Assembly (NCBI GenBank): GCA_030762175.1
Contig: CM060833.1
Location: forward strand, 171,850,501 to 171,914,500
Reading direction: 5' to 3'
Length of the DNA stretch: 64,000 bases
DNA from: Metallyticus violacea
Taxonomy: Eukaryota > Arthropoda > Insecta > Mantodea > Metallyticidae
Shown: positions 25,541 to 37,124 of the stretch, piece by piece
Position numbering within the stretch: the first letter of the stretch is position 1
Layout: every line of letters starts with the position of its first letter
The notes under the pieces: generated by a model
What the model saw: the letters and a program-made list of their open reading frames with translations, nothing else
What the model was told of the DNA's origin: nothing
Databases searched by the model: none
Translations under genes and position numbers: made by a program

Positions 25541-25799
25541 TTTTTTATATGTTTAACGCCCGTTTTACTGCTGAGGCATCACAGGTAATACATAAAATGT
25601 TATTATAAATTAGAAAAGGCTTTTTTTTTCAAAGGAAGGAAACGTTCCAGGCCTAAGTTTAGAACATTTCTCCCTATTTGGCATTTATGAGGACCTAAGC
25701 AAACCTGGAAAATAAAACTCAGGGAGGACGGTCCTGGCGGAAATTGGACCTCCCACTCATGGAGTCCACGCCTTAACAACCTCGACCACACATGACGGT
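25541..25799 (-). mobile_element. SINE-A copy 5, diverged head
   Basis: Minus-strand SINE-A. The tail 'aaacgggcgttaaac' is intact (25550-25566), and the body has 'cttaggcctggaacgtttcc' and 'ggtcctcataaatgcc'. The head is damaged: its B-box region reads 'gaggtccaatttcc' instead of a GGTTCGA core, so it is unlikely to be transcribed from its own promoter. Confidence 0.85.
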
Positions 25800-26463
25800 A
25801 TGAATATTGATGAAGTTAGCAAACTTGCTTTTGCTATGCCAATATAAATGATAATAAGCATATTAATTTAATAATATTGTTATTAATGAAATGGTTTTGT
25901 TAATGTCCAGAACGGCATATGCGCTATTTGTTACCTCACTCTGACGTTATGCCATCCTACGAAAGACAATAAAACGAACTCTATTCTTGGACAAATGAAC
26001 GTCCCAAAAATTAAGTTAAATAACTATCAATTGTTACCCTGTTCTGTACTTGGGATCGGAGTAAGATTAATTAGGAAGTGCTCAAAATCTGCTTTTTCAA
26101 CTCTTTATAATCTTTACAGAAATCCAAATATACACAAAACCCTTCGCTTGTGTTTTCATTTAAATGAATTAAATTGCAGCTTAACGATTAACCATTTTCA
26201 CTAAAAACAGTTTCCGCTTTTCTAATAACATCACCAGAGTATACGAGAATCAAATTGATACATAATATACCCTTCAGAACAATTGTTATTAGAGCACAAA
26301 AGTTTGAAACATTTAAACGATTTCTTCTTCTGAACGACGAAGAGTTTGTTCCATTTGCAAATTGAATTACTCATAACCTCCCTAAAACCTGAGCCAACTA
26401 GAAACCATTATAACTTTGAAGTATAAAAATACGCACTGGTGTATGACGACAACACCACTAACA
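25800..26463. other. No recognised feature
   Basis: AT-rich sequence with frames below 70 codons and no motif. Confidence 0.55.
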
Positions 26464-26640
26464 GGAATGGCCGAGGCCTAACCAAAGTCCAGTTTTTTCT
26501 CAGTCCTCATCAATGAAAAATGCGAGTATGGACCCTAAATTTAATACTGAACGGTTCTTTCGCCCAAAAAAATTACTTTCGAATTTATGTCGTCTCATGT
26601 TTAACGTCCTAAAGACCATAAATAAAACGGCGACAATCTG
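26464..26640 (+). mobile_element. SINE-A copy 6, degraded with internal deletion
   Basis: Plus-oriented. The head begins 'aatggccgaggc' (A-box region), but the B box is deleted. The body continues 'tttctcagtcctcatcaatg', 'ggaccctaaatttaatactgaacggttcttt' (from 'gccctaaacttaggcctggaacgtttcttt') and 'gtcgtctcatg', ending with 'aataaaacggcg' (from 'agtaaaaacgggcg'). The divergence indicates an old insertion. Confidence 0.68.
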
Positions 26641-28035
26641 TGACAGATTAACTATATCTTTTGCCCAGAGCGTTAACAGAAGAGTACGTTATTAATAACG
26701 CTATTCATCGCTTTCACTGACGTTTATTTATCAGATGTATGCAAGCACATTGTGGAATTCATGGAAACCTTCTTATTCGTGCATTTCCTACCAAACATGC
26801 GGTATTTGCAATCCTTAAGTTCGAAAGTCTGTTGGTTGTACCGACTCTCACAACTTAAAGAGGGCATATGGTTTAGCGTTACTGTCCAATCAAACATGCC
26901 GGCAGCGTTCTAAGATGGAAGGCAGCGGTCATAATGTAACTATATTTCCCCGCGGCTAAAGGGCACATGCTGTAAGAAACTTTGGGTGATGGTGCTTAGC
27001 GTATCGAACAGTGGCGAGTTGAGCACAGCTGACTTTACAGCAATGTAAATATGGATCGGCTCTCACGTTTGTGAGGAATCAATTCAGAAGTTCCCTGAAG
27101 TGCCTCCTTTTTGAACTGCAATTCACGATCTTGTGAATAAATCTGATACTAACAGTTCAGTGCAAAACAATAAAGACTCGAAAACGTACGGTTTTAAAAA
27201 AGACAAATAAGACGAAAATGGCGCAAATCTTAAACGTTCGCCAACAAAATCACTACCGAAATTAGCACAGGTTGGAGCTGCAGTGCCTTCTGTATATACA
27301 ACAACAAAATCGTTATAACTTAAATGTTACGAGTGTAGACATGGCCATTGTCTACGACAAGGTGATCCCGTAGTACGTGTGCCTTATTGTGAGTGGTTTC
27401 TTTCGTCAGTGACGGGAGGGTTACACGACTCACAGTTTTTGTTCTTTTCAGGCGCAGCGTGTTTCCACTAAAATGTTTGTGAAAACACATAACACTCTCT
27501 ATTGGTGTTGCGAAAACCCAAACTGTACACAAGAAACCGCTCTTAAAAATAGAAGCATTGGTGTTTGGATAAGGCGCTTTGGTATGTCCAGCTGCCAGGA
27601 CGCAAAACCCGTGCGATGGGTAAGCCCTGTACTTTGAGGGGCATTGAAAATTATGTAGGAATTAAACTACCTTAAAAATGAAATCATATTTAATCTACAA
27701 AAAGTTGTATTATCATCATCAATAAATTAGTTGGTGATTAACACTATTGTGTTTGTTGTATTTGTAAACACTGTGATGACTCTCTTTTCAAACGACGTTG
27801 TCTTATCAGCGTCCTCTATTGACTCGGACCATTTAGTGCAGCCAGAAGCAAAACCAATGAGATTTCAAACGTATATTCTGGAATTGCAATAAGGCCCTAA
27901 GTCAGGCAGGAATAAAGTGGTATTCCCGAATTCTATTAAATTTTATCAGACTAGTGGTGGACATATCGACCAGCGAGTAGGGGAGTCAGGCAGCATATGC
28001 CGTTAACATATCGATCAGGCTTTCCATCGTAAATT
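26641..28035. other. No recognised gene
   Basis: A mildly GC-richer patch lies at 26880-27040 and a 70-codon minus frame at 27320-27532. Neither shows a recognisable motif. Confidence 0.5.
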
Positions 28036-28567
28036 GGACGACTGATCGATCGATATATTAACCGCTTGAGAACCTCCATTTTTCTTCAAGCATGTCTTGG
28101 GTTAATTAAGTGCCTAGAGAGTTAACTTATTTATATGATTCTCAAATTCTGAAGAATATCTGATGAGGTATACACGTTTAAAATTGAGTTGTTCACCATT
28201 GTAAGAGTTCGCGCGAAAGATTTACAGTTTAACAATCGCCCGAACTGCTCAACCAGTAAAAATTTGCGTTTGTTCGTTCCTCGGGACGTGCACAGCTTCA
28301 GCAGTAGTGATCAGGAAGTGTCTAAAATTACTTTTTTTGCTTTATCGATATTACTGTATTGAATGCATTCATTATCTATATTTCATGTGAAGGAGAGGTG
28401 TCTCGCAAGGAATTTAGGTAATGACCGATAAGAAATTACGCCTTATGCACAGGATTAAAATCAGCACCTTTTTCATTTCACAGTGGAAGGCCTTCAATAA
28501 CTGCAACTCATGCCTCACGCTTGAAGCAAAGATTAAAACATTAAGCAGTGAAACGAAGTTATCGACT

Positions 28568-28849
28568 TTTTTATTAATGCTGTTTAACGCCCGTTTTTAC
28601 TACTGAGGCATTACAGACAGTGGACACTGATGATACATGAAATGAAATGATATATTGGGAAAGGATTTTTAAAGGAACGAAACGTTCCAGGCCTAAGTTT
28701 AGGGTATTTCCCCGGCATTCGCCATTTAGGAAGACTGAGGAAAACCTGGAAAAAAACCTCAGTCAGGAAAAACGGTTCTGGTGGGGTTCGAACCCCAGAC
28801 CTCCCGCCCCTTAGTCCGCATCTTAACGACCTCGGCCACTCGTGGCGGT
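28568..28849 (-). mobile_element. SINE-A copy 7, well preserved
   Basis: Minus-strand. The head begins near 28849 'ccgccacgagtggccgaggt' with A box 'tggccgaggtcgttaagatg' and B box 'ggggttcgaaccccacc'. All body blocks are present ('cctcagtcttcctaaatggc', 'gaatgccggggaaatacc', 'cttaggcctggaacg', 'catgtatcatcagtgtcc'), and the tail 'gtaaaaacgggcgttaaacagcattaa' is complete. The insertion splits repeat R1 copy 1. Confidence 0.92.
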
Positions 28850-28965
28850 TGCACAGTTGCACAGTTTGTTCTAATTGGAACAAATTTCCGTGTTTCAAAG
28901 AATATCTCTTTAAAAATGTACTTAACTCCAACTTTTTAGTTAAAAGACATTTAACTTATAACGTT

Positions 28966-29722
28966 ACGACCAATTTCGTGACGTGGGAGTGAGTAGTGTG
29001 AGAGATCTGATGGAATATACTTTACTCGCTTGGCAGATCCATTATTAATATTTGACTTCATGATTACATGCTACACCCGTGGGTGATGAGTTGGCATACT
29101 ACAGGTTATAGGTCCCTACATGACGGAGTTTTTACCTTTGGGGATGTGTCGGCCGTTGTAGGAGGAAGAGTGTAATCACGTCGCCGTCAGCGGCGTCGAG
29201 CCGATGGAACTGGTAGGGGCAGGCTGCTAACGGCGAGCCCAGGGGCGAGAGCGTGGTAGATGAGTCTGAGAGGCGTACGACGTAAGTGAGTTCTACAGCT
29301 CCGTATATAAAGTATGCTTGCCTAGGGGAGGGGGTCTCTACAATGCCATGTCAGTATTACCAATCATGGTGTGCCACTACCCTAGATTTAAAATGTACCA
29401 ACCAATAAAAGAACGCTGAGTAGGTGTTCTGAATACTTCCTAGTGACGCATGACAGGCTCCGGGTGCAGCATAACTTTGCATGGTGCTAGGTGGTGCTGA
29501 TGTCATGGTAAAATCCCTTAGGGAGTGCCATAGGAAGTGGTTAACCAATTGTTCCTTGCAACATCTCTGTGCTTATTGAACCAGCAATGTTAACTTAAGT
29601 TAAATAATATTTATCCTTATGAAATAAGAAACATCCCAAAATATATTAATTTAGTAAGTTATGATGGTCCTCAACGGTGTATGTAACAATATTACTGTGG
29701 TTATTTAAAAAAAAAAAAGAAG
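28966..29722. other. GC-richer insert without recognised gene
   Basis: The stretch 29120-29320 is clearly GC- and CpG-richer than its surroundings and ends at 'gtatataaag' (29303-29312), a TATA-like motif. An Inr-like 'tcagta' lies about 47 bp further, too far for a canonical TATA-Inr pair. The stretch has no counterpart in repeat R1 copy 2, so it is probably an insertion. I recognise no coding frame. Confidence 0.4.
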
Positions 29723-30006
29723 TCGATCCTGGTTGTCTAGTAGTTACTACACTTGCTTCATAGGTCCAAGATCGCTGGTTCAATCCTGGCCAGGGGTCGA
29801 TGGATTTTTTTCGGGGGTAAAAATCCTAAGTATAGCCTCCTTCGGAAAGGAAGTAAAGCCCATGGGTCCCGTGTCGTAGATTTAAAAGAACCTCAAGTCT
29901 GAAAGAAGAGACCTCTGAGCAAAATTTGTCGGCCGTTTCATGTCCTGAATTGAATGGGATGCTAATGACCCGATATGTTAAACAGCGTGAATAAATAAAC
30001 CAAATC
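29723..30006 (+). mobile_element. SINE-B copy 1
   Basis: Plus-oriented tRNA-derived SINE of a second family. The head 'tcgatcctggttgtctagtagtta' is followed by a degenerate B box 'tggttcaatcctggcc'. The body has 'gggtaaaaatcctaagtata', 'ccttcggaaaggaagtaaagcc', 'gtcccgtgtcgta', 'gaacctcaagtctgaaagaag', 'cctctgagcaaaatttgtcgg' and 'ccgtttcatgtcctgaatt', with tail 'aataaataaacc'. Both boxes carry substitutions relative to copy 2 (50670). Confidence 0.9.
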
Positions 30007-30246
30007 AACAACAGCTATTCAAAAAAATATATATATTTGCGCTCTGTACAGTTGCAGTCTCTTTATGTATATCTCTGTGGGCGCGTAGTGTTATTCTTGA
30101 AAGCGTTCCATGCTATCAGCAGTGTCTTCTGTTTATTTCTACCTGTGCCCGAAATATCGCTTCATAAGACATTACATGATAACAAGTGGCAATATGTTCT
30201 TATTCATCACATGATGAAACCTTTTCAAATTCTTGTCTGCACATAG

Positions 30247-32239
30247 TATTAATCTTTAGAGTGTTGTTGTCACTTCCTCTTAAATGGATGAGTGGTGTTC
30301 TTTTATTCAAACTGTAATGAAAATCAACTGCCATTGGGAACAATATCTAAATATGATATTAATTTGTGAGATTTATTTTTATACCTTAGGGATATTTCTA
30401 ACATTCAGAATATTCTCAATATACGCCCACAAAGTTAACGAAGAATATTTGTTATTAAAAGGCGATAGCCTTGAATTTGTTCTAATTACAGCAATTTTAC
30501 CGAAAGCCCTCACATATATGATCTGAGATTTAAATCGTCCGGATGAACTGTAAATTTATAAATACCTCTTCTGGGACGACAGTAAAATGTGCGATGAGTT
30601 CAGTATGATAGTGTTAAATGACCTGCATGTAATGGTAGTATTCCGTGGTAATAGTCGTATTACCTCTATCGAGAAGACAACATAGAACATTTAAATCTAT
30701 GTTTGGACTTGAAGCCTTGACCTCCAGACTACGCATTCTCTTATTAAGAGTATGTAACCGGGGCCGCTAATATGTTAATGACAACAATAATAATTTTAAT
30801 AATAAAATACTGCGCTGTTTCTAGAACAGTTCTCATATACTACCAACTAGTTAACATCTGCAGGTTGCAATGCGCTGTCTTTCCTTCCTTATTGTACCCT
30901 TACGTTAATATCTGTGCAGGTACCCTTAATGTGGCCGAAAAGAATTGTAAAAAACATGCATTTATTTTAATTAAAGAAATAAATAGACGCACAATGCTCA
31001 TCAAAACTACATTAAATTATTTTTAGCTTTCACAGTAAAGAAATTTAATAGCCAAGCACAATAGGAATAGTAATATAAAGCATTAATATTTCCACGTGTT
31101 TGCCTTCCATTTACACATCAAATAAATTTAATGGCCAATTACAACAAACACAGTAATTAAAACAATTAATGTCACACGTGCTCTCCAGGCATTAACACAT
31201 ATTTAAAACTAAACATTCTGCAGATATAATTTAAAATTAAAGAGAATTACAATAAATAAAATGTATCATGTGCAATGCATTGATCAGAGGGTGAGGCGTG
31301 GAGAGCAAGCTTTTGATATCTTTACGCCAAGAAATCGCCACTCTCAGTCAGAGCCGTGCTCGTAGTAAGCTCGAAATCTTCATGCTAGACGCCTTCAAAT
31401 TTGTTTCGACCAATCAAAGAAGGTTGGAGTATGAATGAGAGGACGAAGAAAGGGAAAACAAGAACGGAACGGATATGTCCACACAAGGTACCATCAAGAA
31501 AACAATGTGTCGGTTATGATTAAGAAACGGAATCATTTTGCATGCAAGTTTAAAACTGAAACAGATAGAAGAGAAGAAAGTTTTCCTATCCGGGCTAAAA
31601 TACGCAATAAAATGTCGCTTGAAATTTTTATTATGATATATTTTTTATATTTAAATAGGATACGTACTTGTCTCATATTAGTTGAGTAGTTTTACTTCCT
31701 TTCCTGTCACGAACCATAAATAGAGGTGAGTACTGTTTAATACTCCATATTTTTTCATGGAAGTGTTGTTGCTCTTGTTTTAGGCTGCGAAGAGCTTTAA
31801 ATGTCCGCTATACAGAAATCTGGTACAGAATGCCAAACTCTTTCTGAAGCAAGTCAAATAGCATTTTCAACTTTGCGATAATCCCGAAATGCTCAAATGC
31901 TAATAACTCTCGACTACAAGATGTTTTTATCCCCAAACTCAATCTTTTTATAGTGGAAAGAACAGGCAATATATAAAATTTAAGAACGTTTTTTCACTTG
32001 TTTCATAATTATTTTATTTGTTCATTTATAACGACGTTGACGGTTTGTAATGTACGCTTTTACTTAAATATATGTAAATTTAATTAAACCTGCTTTTGAG
32101 TTTTATACACGGAGAGTAGAAAAAATAAGCTGCACTTTATTATTACACATTACATTATAAAATGACACAGGTGCTACATAATCTCACGGTCTCCGTAAAT
32201 ACTTTTCTGAACGTTTCATTATTTTTTCGATTCTATAAA
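30247..32239. other. No recognised gene
   Basis: AT-rich. Frames up to 85 codons (30284, 30772, 31435) lack motifs. I see no repeats beyond simple A/T runs. Confidence 0.55.
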
Positions 32240-32730
32240 CTAGAAATACGTTCCATTCATCTTTAGCAAGCATTTGTCCATCTTTCAGTTTTCTGATCTG
32301 TACTCCCCGTCGAAAGCTCTAAAGCAAAGTTTGTGTTGCGTTGTGTTGCCTTGAATGGGAAGATTGGCTTTGCTTGACTTTTCATGCCTTTTGGGTGCAA
32401 TGACTTCATTTTTTGGCAATAAGAATTTGCATCTTCTTGCTTAAATACAGTGTAAACTATTTCTTCACAGTCAAAGAAGACGAGGTCATGACCTTTACTG
32501 CTGATGGTGCATTTTTAATTTTTTCCGCATAGGTGAGGGTGATTGTCCAGATTCCATACAGTCTTTGATTCTGAGGTGAACTAAAGTACCCGGTCTTATC
32601 TTCCATAATGGTGCGAATTAAAAAAATCGTTGTCCTGCACAGAATAATGTTGAAGAAGTCCAGAGAAACCATCACCTTGCTTCTGTTTTCGGGTGACAAT
32701 GAACGAGGAACCACAACCTGAGATAATGAG
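32240..32730 (-). pseudogene. Mariner-like transposase fragment, decayed
   Basis: The minus frame 32714-32457 carries a block like the central mariner transposase region. It runs from a DETW-like position (MEDKTGYF), through 'PQNQRLYGIW', to a 'PSAVKVMTSSS' block equivalent to the conserved 'SAGKVMxxxFxD'. Another frame then continues with 'FFDCEEIVYTVF' (about 32490-32440), as expected of mariner's 'FDxxGIVxxxF'. At least one frameshift and several stops are present. The catalytic triad cannot be completed: the first Asp position is MED, and downstream D motifs are lost. No inverted repeats were located. Confidence 0.6.
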
Positions 32731-33860
32731 GTGACCTCAACCTAAATTTTAAGTACACTGTTTTCTTACAAATGCTAATTAAAGCGTTTACTGTATGAGA
32801 GTTTGAAAATTGTTATTACGAATCAAAATTCTTAGGATAGAGCCGTCTGCCGTTGTTCTACAAGTACTTGTTTCGCATAAACATCCCAAAGAGGGAAGAA
32901 ATTTATGTTTAAAGGAAGATAAAAATTCATTTTCTTGGATATGTGTTATAAAATTAAATGTAAGGTTTTGTCATCACTTTGAATGAAAACTACGATTTGT
33001 AAGTAATCTCTGAACGAGCACAAGACTGGAGATATTGCAAATCTGCTGAAATTTAGAAACAACTGAAGGACCAGTACATCGGTAATACAAGAAACTAATC
33101 TAATTCCCCGCAAGAAGGATGGAACTGCCACCAGAACCAAGTTCTATTCCAAACTTGAGGTAAGGTAACCCAAAATGGGGAACATTTATTGCTTTATTTG
33201 CATAGAGTTGGTAATTTTTCTGCTGCTAGTTGCGAATACTACAACGATGTTGAATATGCGATTTTAATTTTAACGTTTCGCCCAAAACTGCATCTTCACT
33301 TACAATTGATTTGCAGCTTTTCTGCTTTTAAAACATGAAAGAAATAAAGAAGCATATACAAACATTTAAGCAAAAGGTGCAGGAACGCTCGAAACATATC
33401 ATGCGATTACGGTACAGTGACAGATAACTTTTGATTTCTAAAATTCTTCCACTTCGCACAATGCAGGTCAAAGGTCTTTGAAACAGGGTCTATATGTTAA
33501 TTGTGCAGCCCTTTTAAAAATAATTCATGCTTTATGTTTCAGACCTGACTCGACTGATGAGAATAGCAGGGTTAAAATGTTTCTAACTCTACTGATTCCT
33601 GACTAAATTTACTTTGAACTTTTCCTCGGGTATTCTTATTTTTCCACTAAACACCATGACTTTTACTCGATCTTCTTCCTCTTTGTGATGTTTTACATTT
33701 GGGTATAAAATATTTTATTTTGTCATTCATTTTTGATGCCCTATACCTCAACAATGTTCAGAGAGAAATATCGGCTCATTGTTGGAACCCGGCATGTGTG
33801 TATACTATCAGTTTTATCTGTAAATATTACGTTCCCGTTAGGTAGTGTTGTGTTCAAGAA
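32731..33860. other. No recognised gene
   Basis: The interval between the mariner-like and piggyBac-like relics. Frames of 64-75 codons lack motifs. Part of it may be the 5' end of the piggyBac-like element. Confidence 0.45.
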
Positions 33861-33914
33861 GGTTATCCTGAATAATGTATGTCATGGAGGCCTTTCGGAT
33901 GATGAGATTTTGCG

Positions 33915-33917
<3 letters not shown>

Positions 33918-33946
<29 letters not shown>
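33918..33946 (+). repeat. Poly-T run
   Basis: An uninterrupted run of T that breaks the piggyBac-like reading frame. On the minus strand it would be a poly-A tail, but no retroelement body is recognisable next to it. Confidence 0.9.
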
Positions 33947-34812
33947 CCCGAGAGTTCTGACGTTGAATCAGAAATTTACCTATCAGACTCGAGTAGTAAA
34001 TTTATATCAAAAGCTATGACAGTGATGTAAATGTTATCGAGGATTCCTTATCCGAAGCGCAAGCGAGTGCTAATTTTCTGAACCATTGCCTCAGTCATCT
34101 CAGCAGGGCCAGGCTTCATCAGATTCCTCCACAGTGACGGCTAGAGACGGATCCGAATGGGAGGTTATCATCTTCGTCAGGAAGAAGTGCTGCTGTAAAT
34201 GTCCTAAAAGAGCGAAGAGGTTCCACTAGATATGCTTTCCGAGTGCATGACTCCCCCATCAATGCTTTTCATCTTCTCTTTGATGAATCGAGGCTCCGTC
34301 TCACAAAGAAGTGTACAGAATCCATTGCTTAGATGGAACTGAAACACCAGGGAACTCTTTCACTCGAGGAACTGGAGAAGATGGTCGCATCATGTACACT
34401 CGAGGAGTTGTCTGTATGAAATGTATGTCAGTAGATCTTTGTTAGCGTTCTTGGGGATCTACATTCATCAAGGACACAATGTCATGGGATAGACTTCAGG
34501 AGCTGCTGAGATTTTTCCGATTTGATGAGAAATCAACCCGAACGGGACATGGCGGCAATTAATGCACGAGTCGCCTACAATGAGGTAAAAAACAGATAAA
34601 ACGGAAGATATTCATCCTTCAGCTGGTGAATGAACTGATGTGGTAAGGTAAGCTCAAGAAACAGAGCAACAAGAGGAAGAGGATGAAGCGAAAGAAATGT
34701 CTGTGTAAAGTAAACAAGATAAGAGATTTTTGTGAGAAGTGCCTCAAAGCTGTGTGTGGAAAATGTGCACTAAAAGTACAGACTATCTGTGCAAAATGTG
34801 TAAGGTGGTTTA

Positions 34813-34862
34813 GGGGGGGGGGAAAGAAAAGAAAAGAAAAAAGAAAGAAAGAAAGAAAGAAT
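34813..34862 (+). repeat. G-run and (AAAG)n simple repeat
   Basis: Nine Gs followed by AAAAG and AAAGA units, directly after the Cys-rich tail of the piggyBac-like frame. Confidence 0.9.
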
Positions 34863-35336
34863 AATCCTTCAATTAAATGTACTTGACTGAGAAAAACTAG
34901 AAGGTGTAATACAGTCATTAACTGAAAAGCAAAAGTCAATTTTTCAGATTAGGAATAATATATAAATTTTTCAAGTGAAATGTTTAAATATAATTTAATA
35001 TCCACTTGTTTATTGTTCTAAAAGCATCTGTAAATTCAAATGATGCTATTAATAAATAAAATAATAAAGTTTTGCATGTTTATATTTTGGGGTCCTAATG
35101 GTCTCTTTCCGCCGTTCTAGATATATCAGATTCTAAGCTGTTCTAGTGTTAAGGCCGAATTTTGGTGCGTTTGATGCTGTTGTCGATGTGCAAAATTGGC
35201 TTCAGTTTATAGGAAAATGCAAGTTTTGTTGTGGTAAGCCGAATTTAAGTAACTTTTAGGGTGAAAAGGGAGTTCCGTAGTGTTTATAACAAACCGTCAG
35301 CAGAGTCAGTCGGTCCTGCTGACATCGGTAATTACT

Positions 35337-35480
35337 CTTTTGAGTATGGCTTCCTTCGGTCCCTCTTACGGCACGTAAAAGTATCTAAAGCTTGAAAGGT
35401 GCCTCTGAGCAAAATTAATTAGCTTGAATTAAATGGAAAGCTAATGATCAGAGATGTCATAAAGTCCTTATATATACCAA
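35337..35480 (+). mobile_element. SINE-B copy 2, body fragment
   Basis: Plus-oriented fragment lacking most of the tRNA-like head. It has 'gagtatggcttccttcgg', 'ttacggcacgtaaaag', 'gcctctgagcaaaatta' and 'gatcagagatgtcataaag', in the same order as in the complete copies. A 'tcggtcctg' at 35310-35320 could be the remaining first bases of the head after an internal deletion. It sits between the piggyBac-like and IS630-like relics. Confidence 0.8.
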
Positions 35481-35499
35481 ATAAGTAAAATAACTCATC

Positions 35500-36180
35500 A
35501 GATGACAGGAGGATAGCATGGCTCAGACAGTTTCTGGACATTGGAAGCGGCCTGGAGGAGACCGGCATATCTTCCATGAGAATATCAACCATACAAGTCC
35601 AGAAATGCAATGAGAAACTATGCATAAGGTTCTCAGAAAGCAGTTGCATCTCTCTGCAGAATTAAGGGGAAAACCATTTGTTTGTGACATGCTAACCCAA
35701 TCGACGGAAATCCCATTTACCTAATAAAACTACGGCTTTCCTAAGAAGCAGCGTTTCGTGTCTAGGGAAAAATCAATAAAAATAACTTATGAACCTTTGG
35801 GTCAGTCTTCAAAATGCATTATGGAACATGTTAACGTTTGGTGTGGCTTAATGTGCAGTATGGTTACCGTAAGTTTTTTTTTTTTCTTTGTAGAGAACAG
35901 GAATGACATAATACAGGTGTATGTTACATTGAATACCTTCCACCAAACACCTGGTTTCAATCAGTCGTTGCTCCGCCTCATTCTTTGTGCGGATTGCTTT
36001 GTATGAAAAACAATTTCATAACGGTGGATAGAACGAGATGGGCACATAAAGTGGGCTTCATTGTTCTCCTGATATCACTCCTTTTGATTTCTTTTTGTGA
36101 GCTACGCGGATATAAAAAACTAAATCTTGTAGACTTTGTGCCCGGACTGTGGGAACCCCAAACATGCTGAATAGTAAACC
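35500..36180 (+). pseudogene. IS630/mariner-superfamily (DDE_3-like) transposase relic
   Basis: Plus-strand frames follow a common arthropod DDE transposase. 'MHKVLRKQLHLS' (about 35619-35653) resembles the end of the helix-turn-helix region ('vhrvLrkrLxLxpyk'). 'NVWCGLMCSMVTVSFFFF' (35830-35890) resembles 'xvWcGxxgxxxigPfFF'. 'ISKRWIERDGHIKWA' (about 36013-36057) resembles 'fpxRWIGRxGpixWPprSPDlTPlDFFLWG', with the remainder recognisable as SYADIKN after a frameshift. A T-run splits the FFF segment and there are stops throughout. Target duplications and inverted repeats were not found. Confidence 0.7.
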
Positions 36181-36309
36181 GAAAACAAGCAGGTGTCTTT
36201 CGTGCCACCACATGATCTCACATGAAGTTTTTTATAGACTTAAGAGCTCATAGACAGAATATAATTTGGACATCCTAGATATGGATGTCTCTCTAACTGC
36301 GTCTCAGTG

Positions 36310-36620
36310 CCATTAGCTTTATACCATCTTCAGAAACGAAATTGATGAGGAAGTCAGGGGCGAGGTCGAAGTCTGCCCATTTTCACATCGCATTACTGGA
36401 ATTGCGATCAACACATTTTGCGTAATCTTCCACGAACTACAAACAGTTGGGAAGCGTGGCATAACCACATAAGCAAAACTGCTTAATACACACTGGAATG
36501 ATTGCAGAGTGAGATTTCCACATCGGGCATTCACAGACCAAAAACAGGAAGAAATAGAAGTGGGAAGAGTTCTTGCTCGATATGAAGAACAAGATCTTTT
36601 ACTACCTGAGATCACTGAGT
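36310..36620 (+). pseudogene. Fragment with NNxxExWH-type transposase C-terminus
   Basis: A plus-strand frame reads NLPRTTNSWEAWHNH (about 36427-36471). It is followed, after a frameshift, by 'RAFTDQKQEEIEVGR' (36531-36575). This resembles the 'LPRTNNxVExWHxxF' motif and following helix found near the C-terminus of a MULE-related transposon protein family common in arthropods. The upstream context (36380-36420) is compatible but very decayed. The minus-strand 98-codon frame over this interval is a shadow. The assignment rests on one motif. Confidence 0.5.
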
Positions 36621-37124
36621 TATGGTTTTGTCATTTCTGGCAAATTCTGAATTGAACTTTACATACCTGTGCTTCCAAAATTAATTTCCTTAAGTTTTTA
36701 CCATGACATATATGACTAAAAATGAAATTGAAATAAATTCCATAAACTTATTTCATTTAGGGTTACATGTGATAAAAAAAAAATACTGTGACAAATGGTG
36801 GTGTGACGTGTAAAACCTATGACTTTTTCTCTGTGATAAAAAGGTGTGCCATATTGCACCAGAAAAAAAAAAATGCTTGGACACGCCTAATGATTCTGAA
36901 ATGGTGGCGTTATATAATTATTTTTAAATTACTAAAGAATTGTTGCAGTCTATGAACTGCTCAAATAATGTCGTGAAACTTGAGATAATACAAGAGAACT
37001 AGAACTGGACTAAAACGGCTCAGTATATGATGTCAAAAATAGAGTACTGAAATGTTTCTCTCTTATCGTAAAGCAACATTAGTGGAGCTAAGGACAAGGA
37101 TAAAAATCATTTAAAATCAATGAA

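Larger units (their letters stand above)
28036..30246 (-). repeat. Duplicated unit R1, copy 1, interrupted
   Basis: Three blocks are homologous to copy 2 at 51395-52500: 28036-28567, 28850-28965 and about 30050-30246. Matching landmarks are 'gatatattaaccgc', 'agcttcagcagtagtgatcaggaagtg', 'tggaaggccttcaataactgcaact', 'cttgaagcaaag', 'gtttcaaagaatatc', 'aaaagacat' and 'caagtggcaatatgttctta'. The first interruption is SINE-A copy 7 (28568-28849). The second is about 1.1 kb holding a GC-rich block and SINE-B copy 1. Orientation is given by the minus-strand reading frame shared with copy 2 (LQLLKAFH near 28500), where the residual peptide faintly resembles the C-terminus of an insect chemoreceptor. 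This copy has several stops and is not functional. Confidence 0.72.
33865..35148 (+). pseudogene. piggyBac-like transposase relic, internally deleted
   Basis: Plus-strand frames show piggyBac-family landmarks in order. After a poly-T interruption comes an acidic N-terminal region (PESSDVESEIYLSDSSS). A 'PINAFHLLFDESRLRL' segment (34255-34305) corresponds to the family's 'PlxaFxlffdexll'. Next are 'LLAFLGIYIHQG' (34441-34475), 'SWDRLQELLRFFRFDEKSTR' (34486-34545; compare 'RFxxilrflrFDdk') and 'INARVAYNEVKNR' (34558-34596). Last is a C-terminal Cys-rich domain, 34683-34802, with spacing C-x-C-x8-C-x2-C-x4-C-x2-C-x7-C-x2-C, like the zinc-binding tail of piggyBac transposases. The catalytic core between FDEKSTR and INAR is deleted and several frameshifts are present, so it cannot work. 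A candidate 3' end is 'gttctagtg' before TTAA at 35149-35152. Confidence 0.75.
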
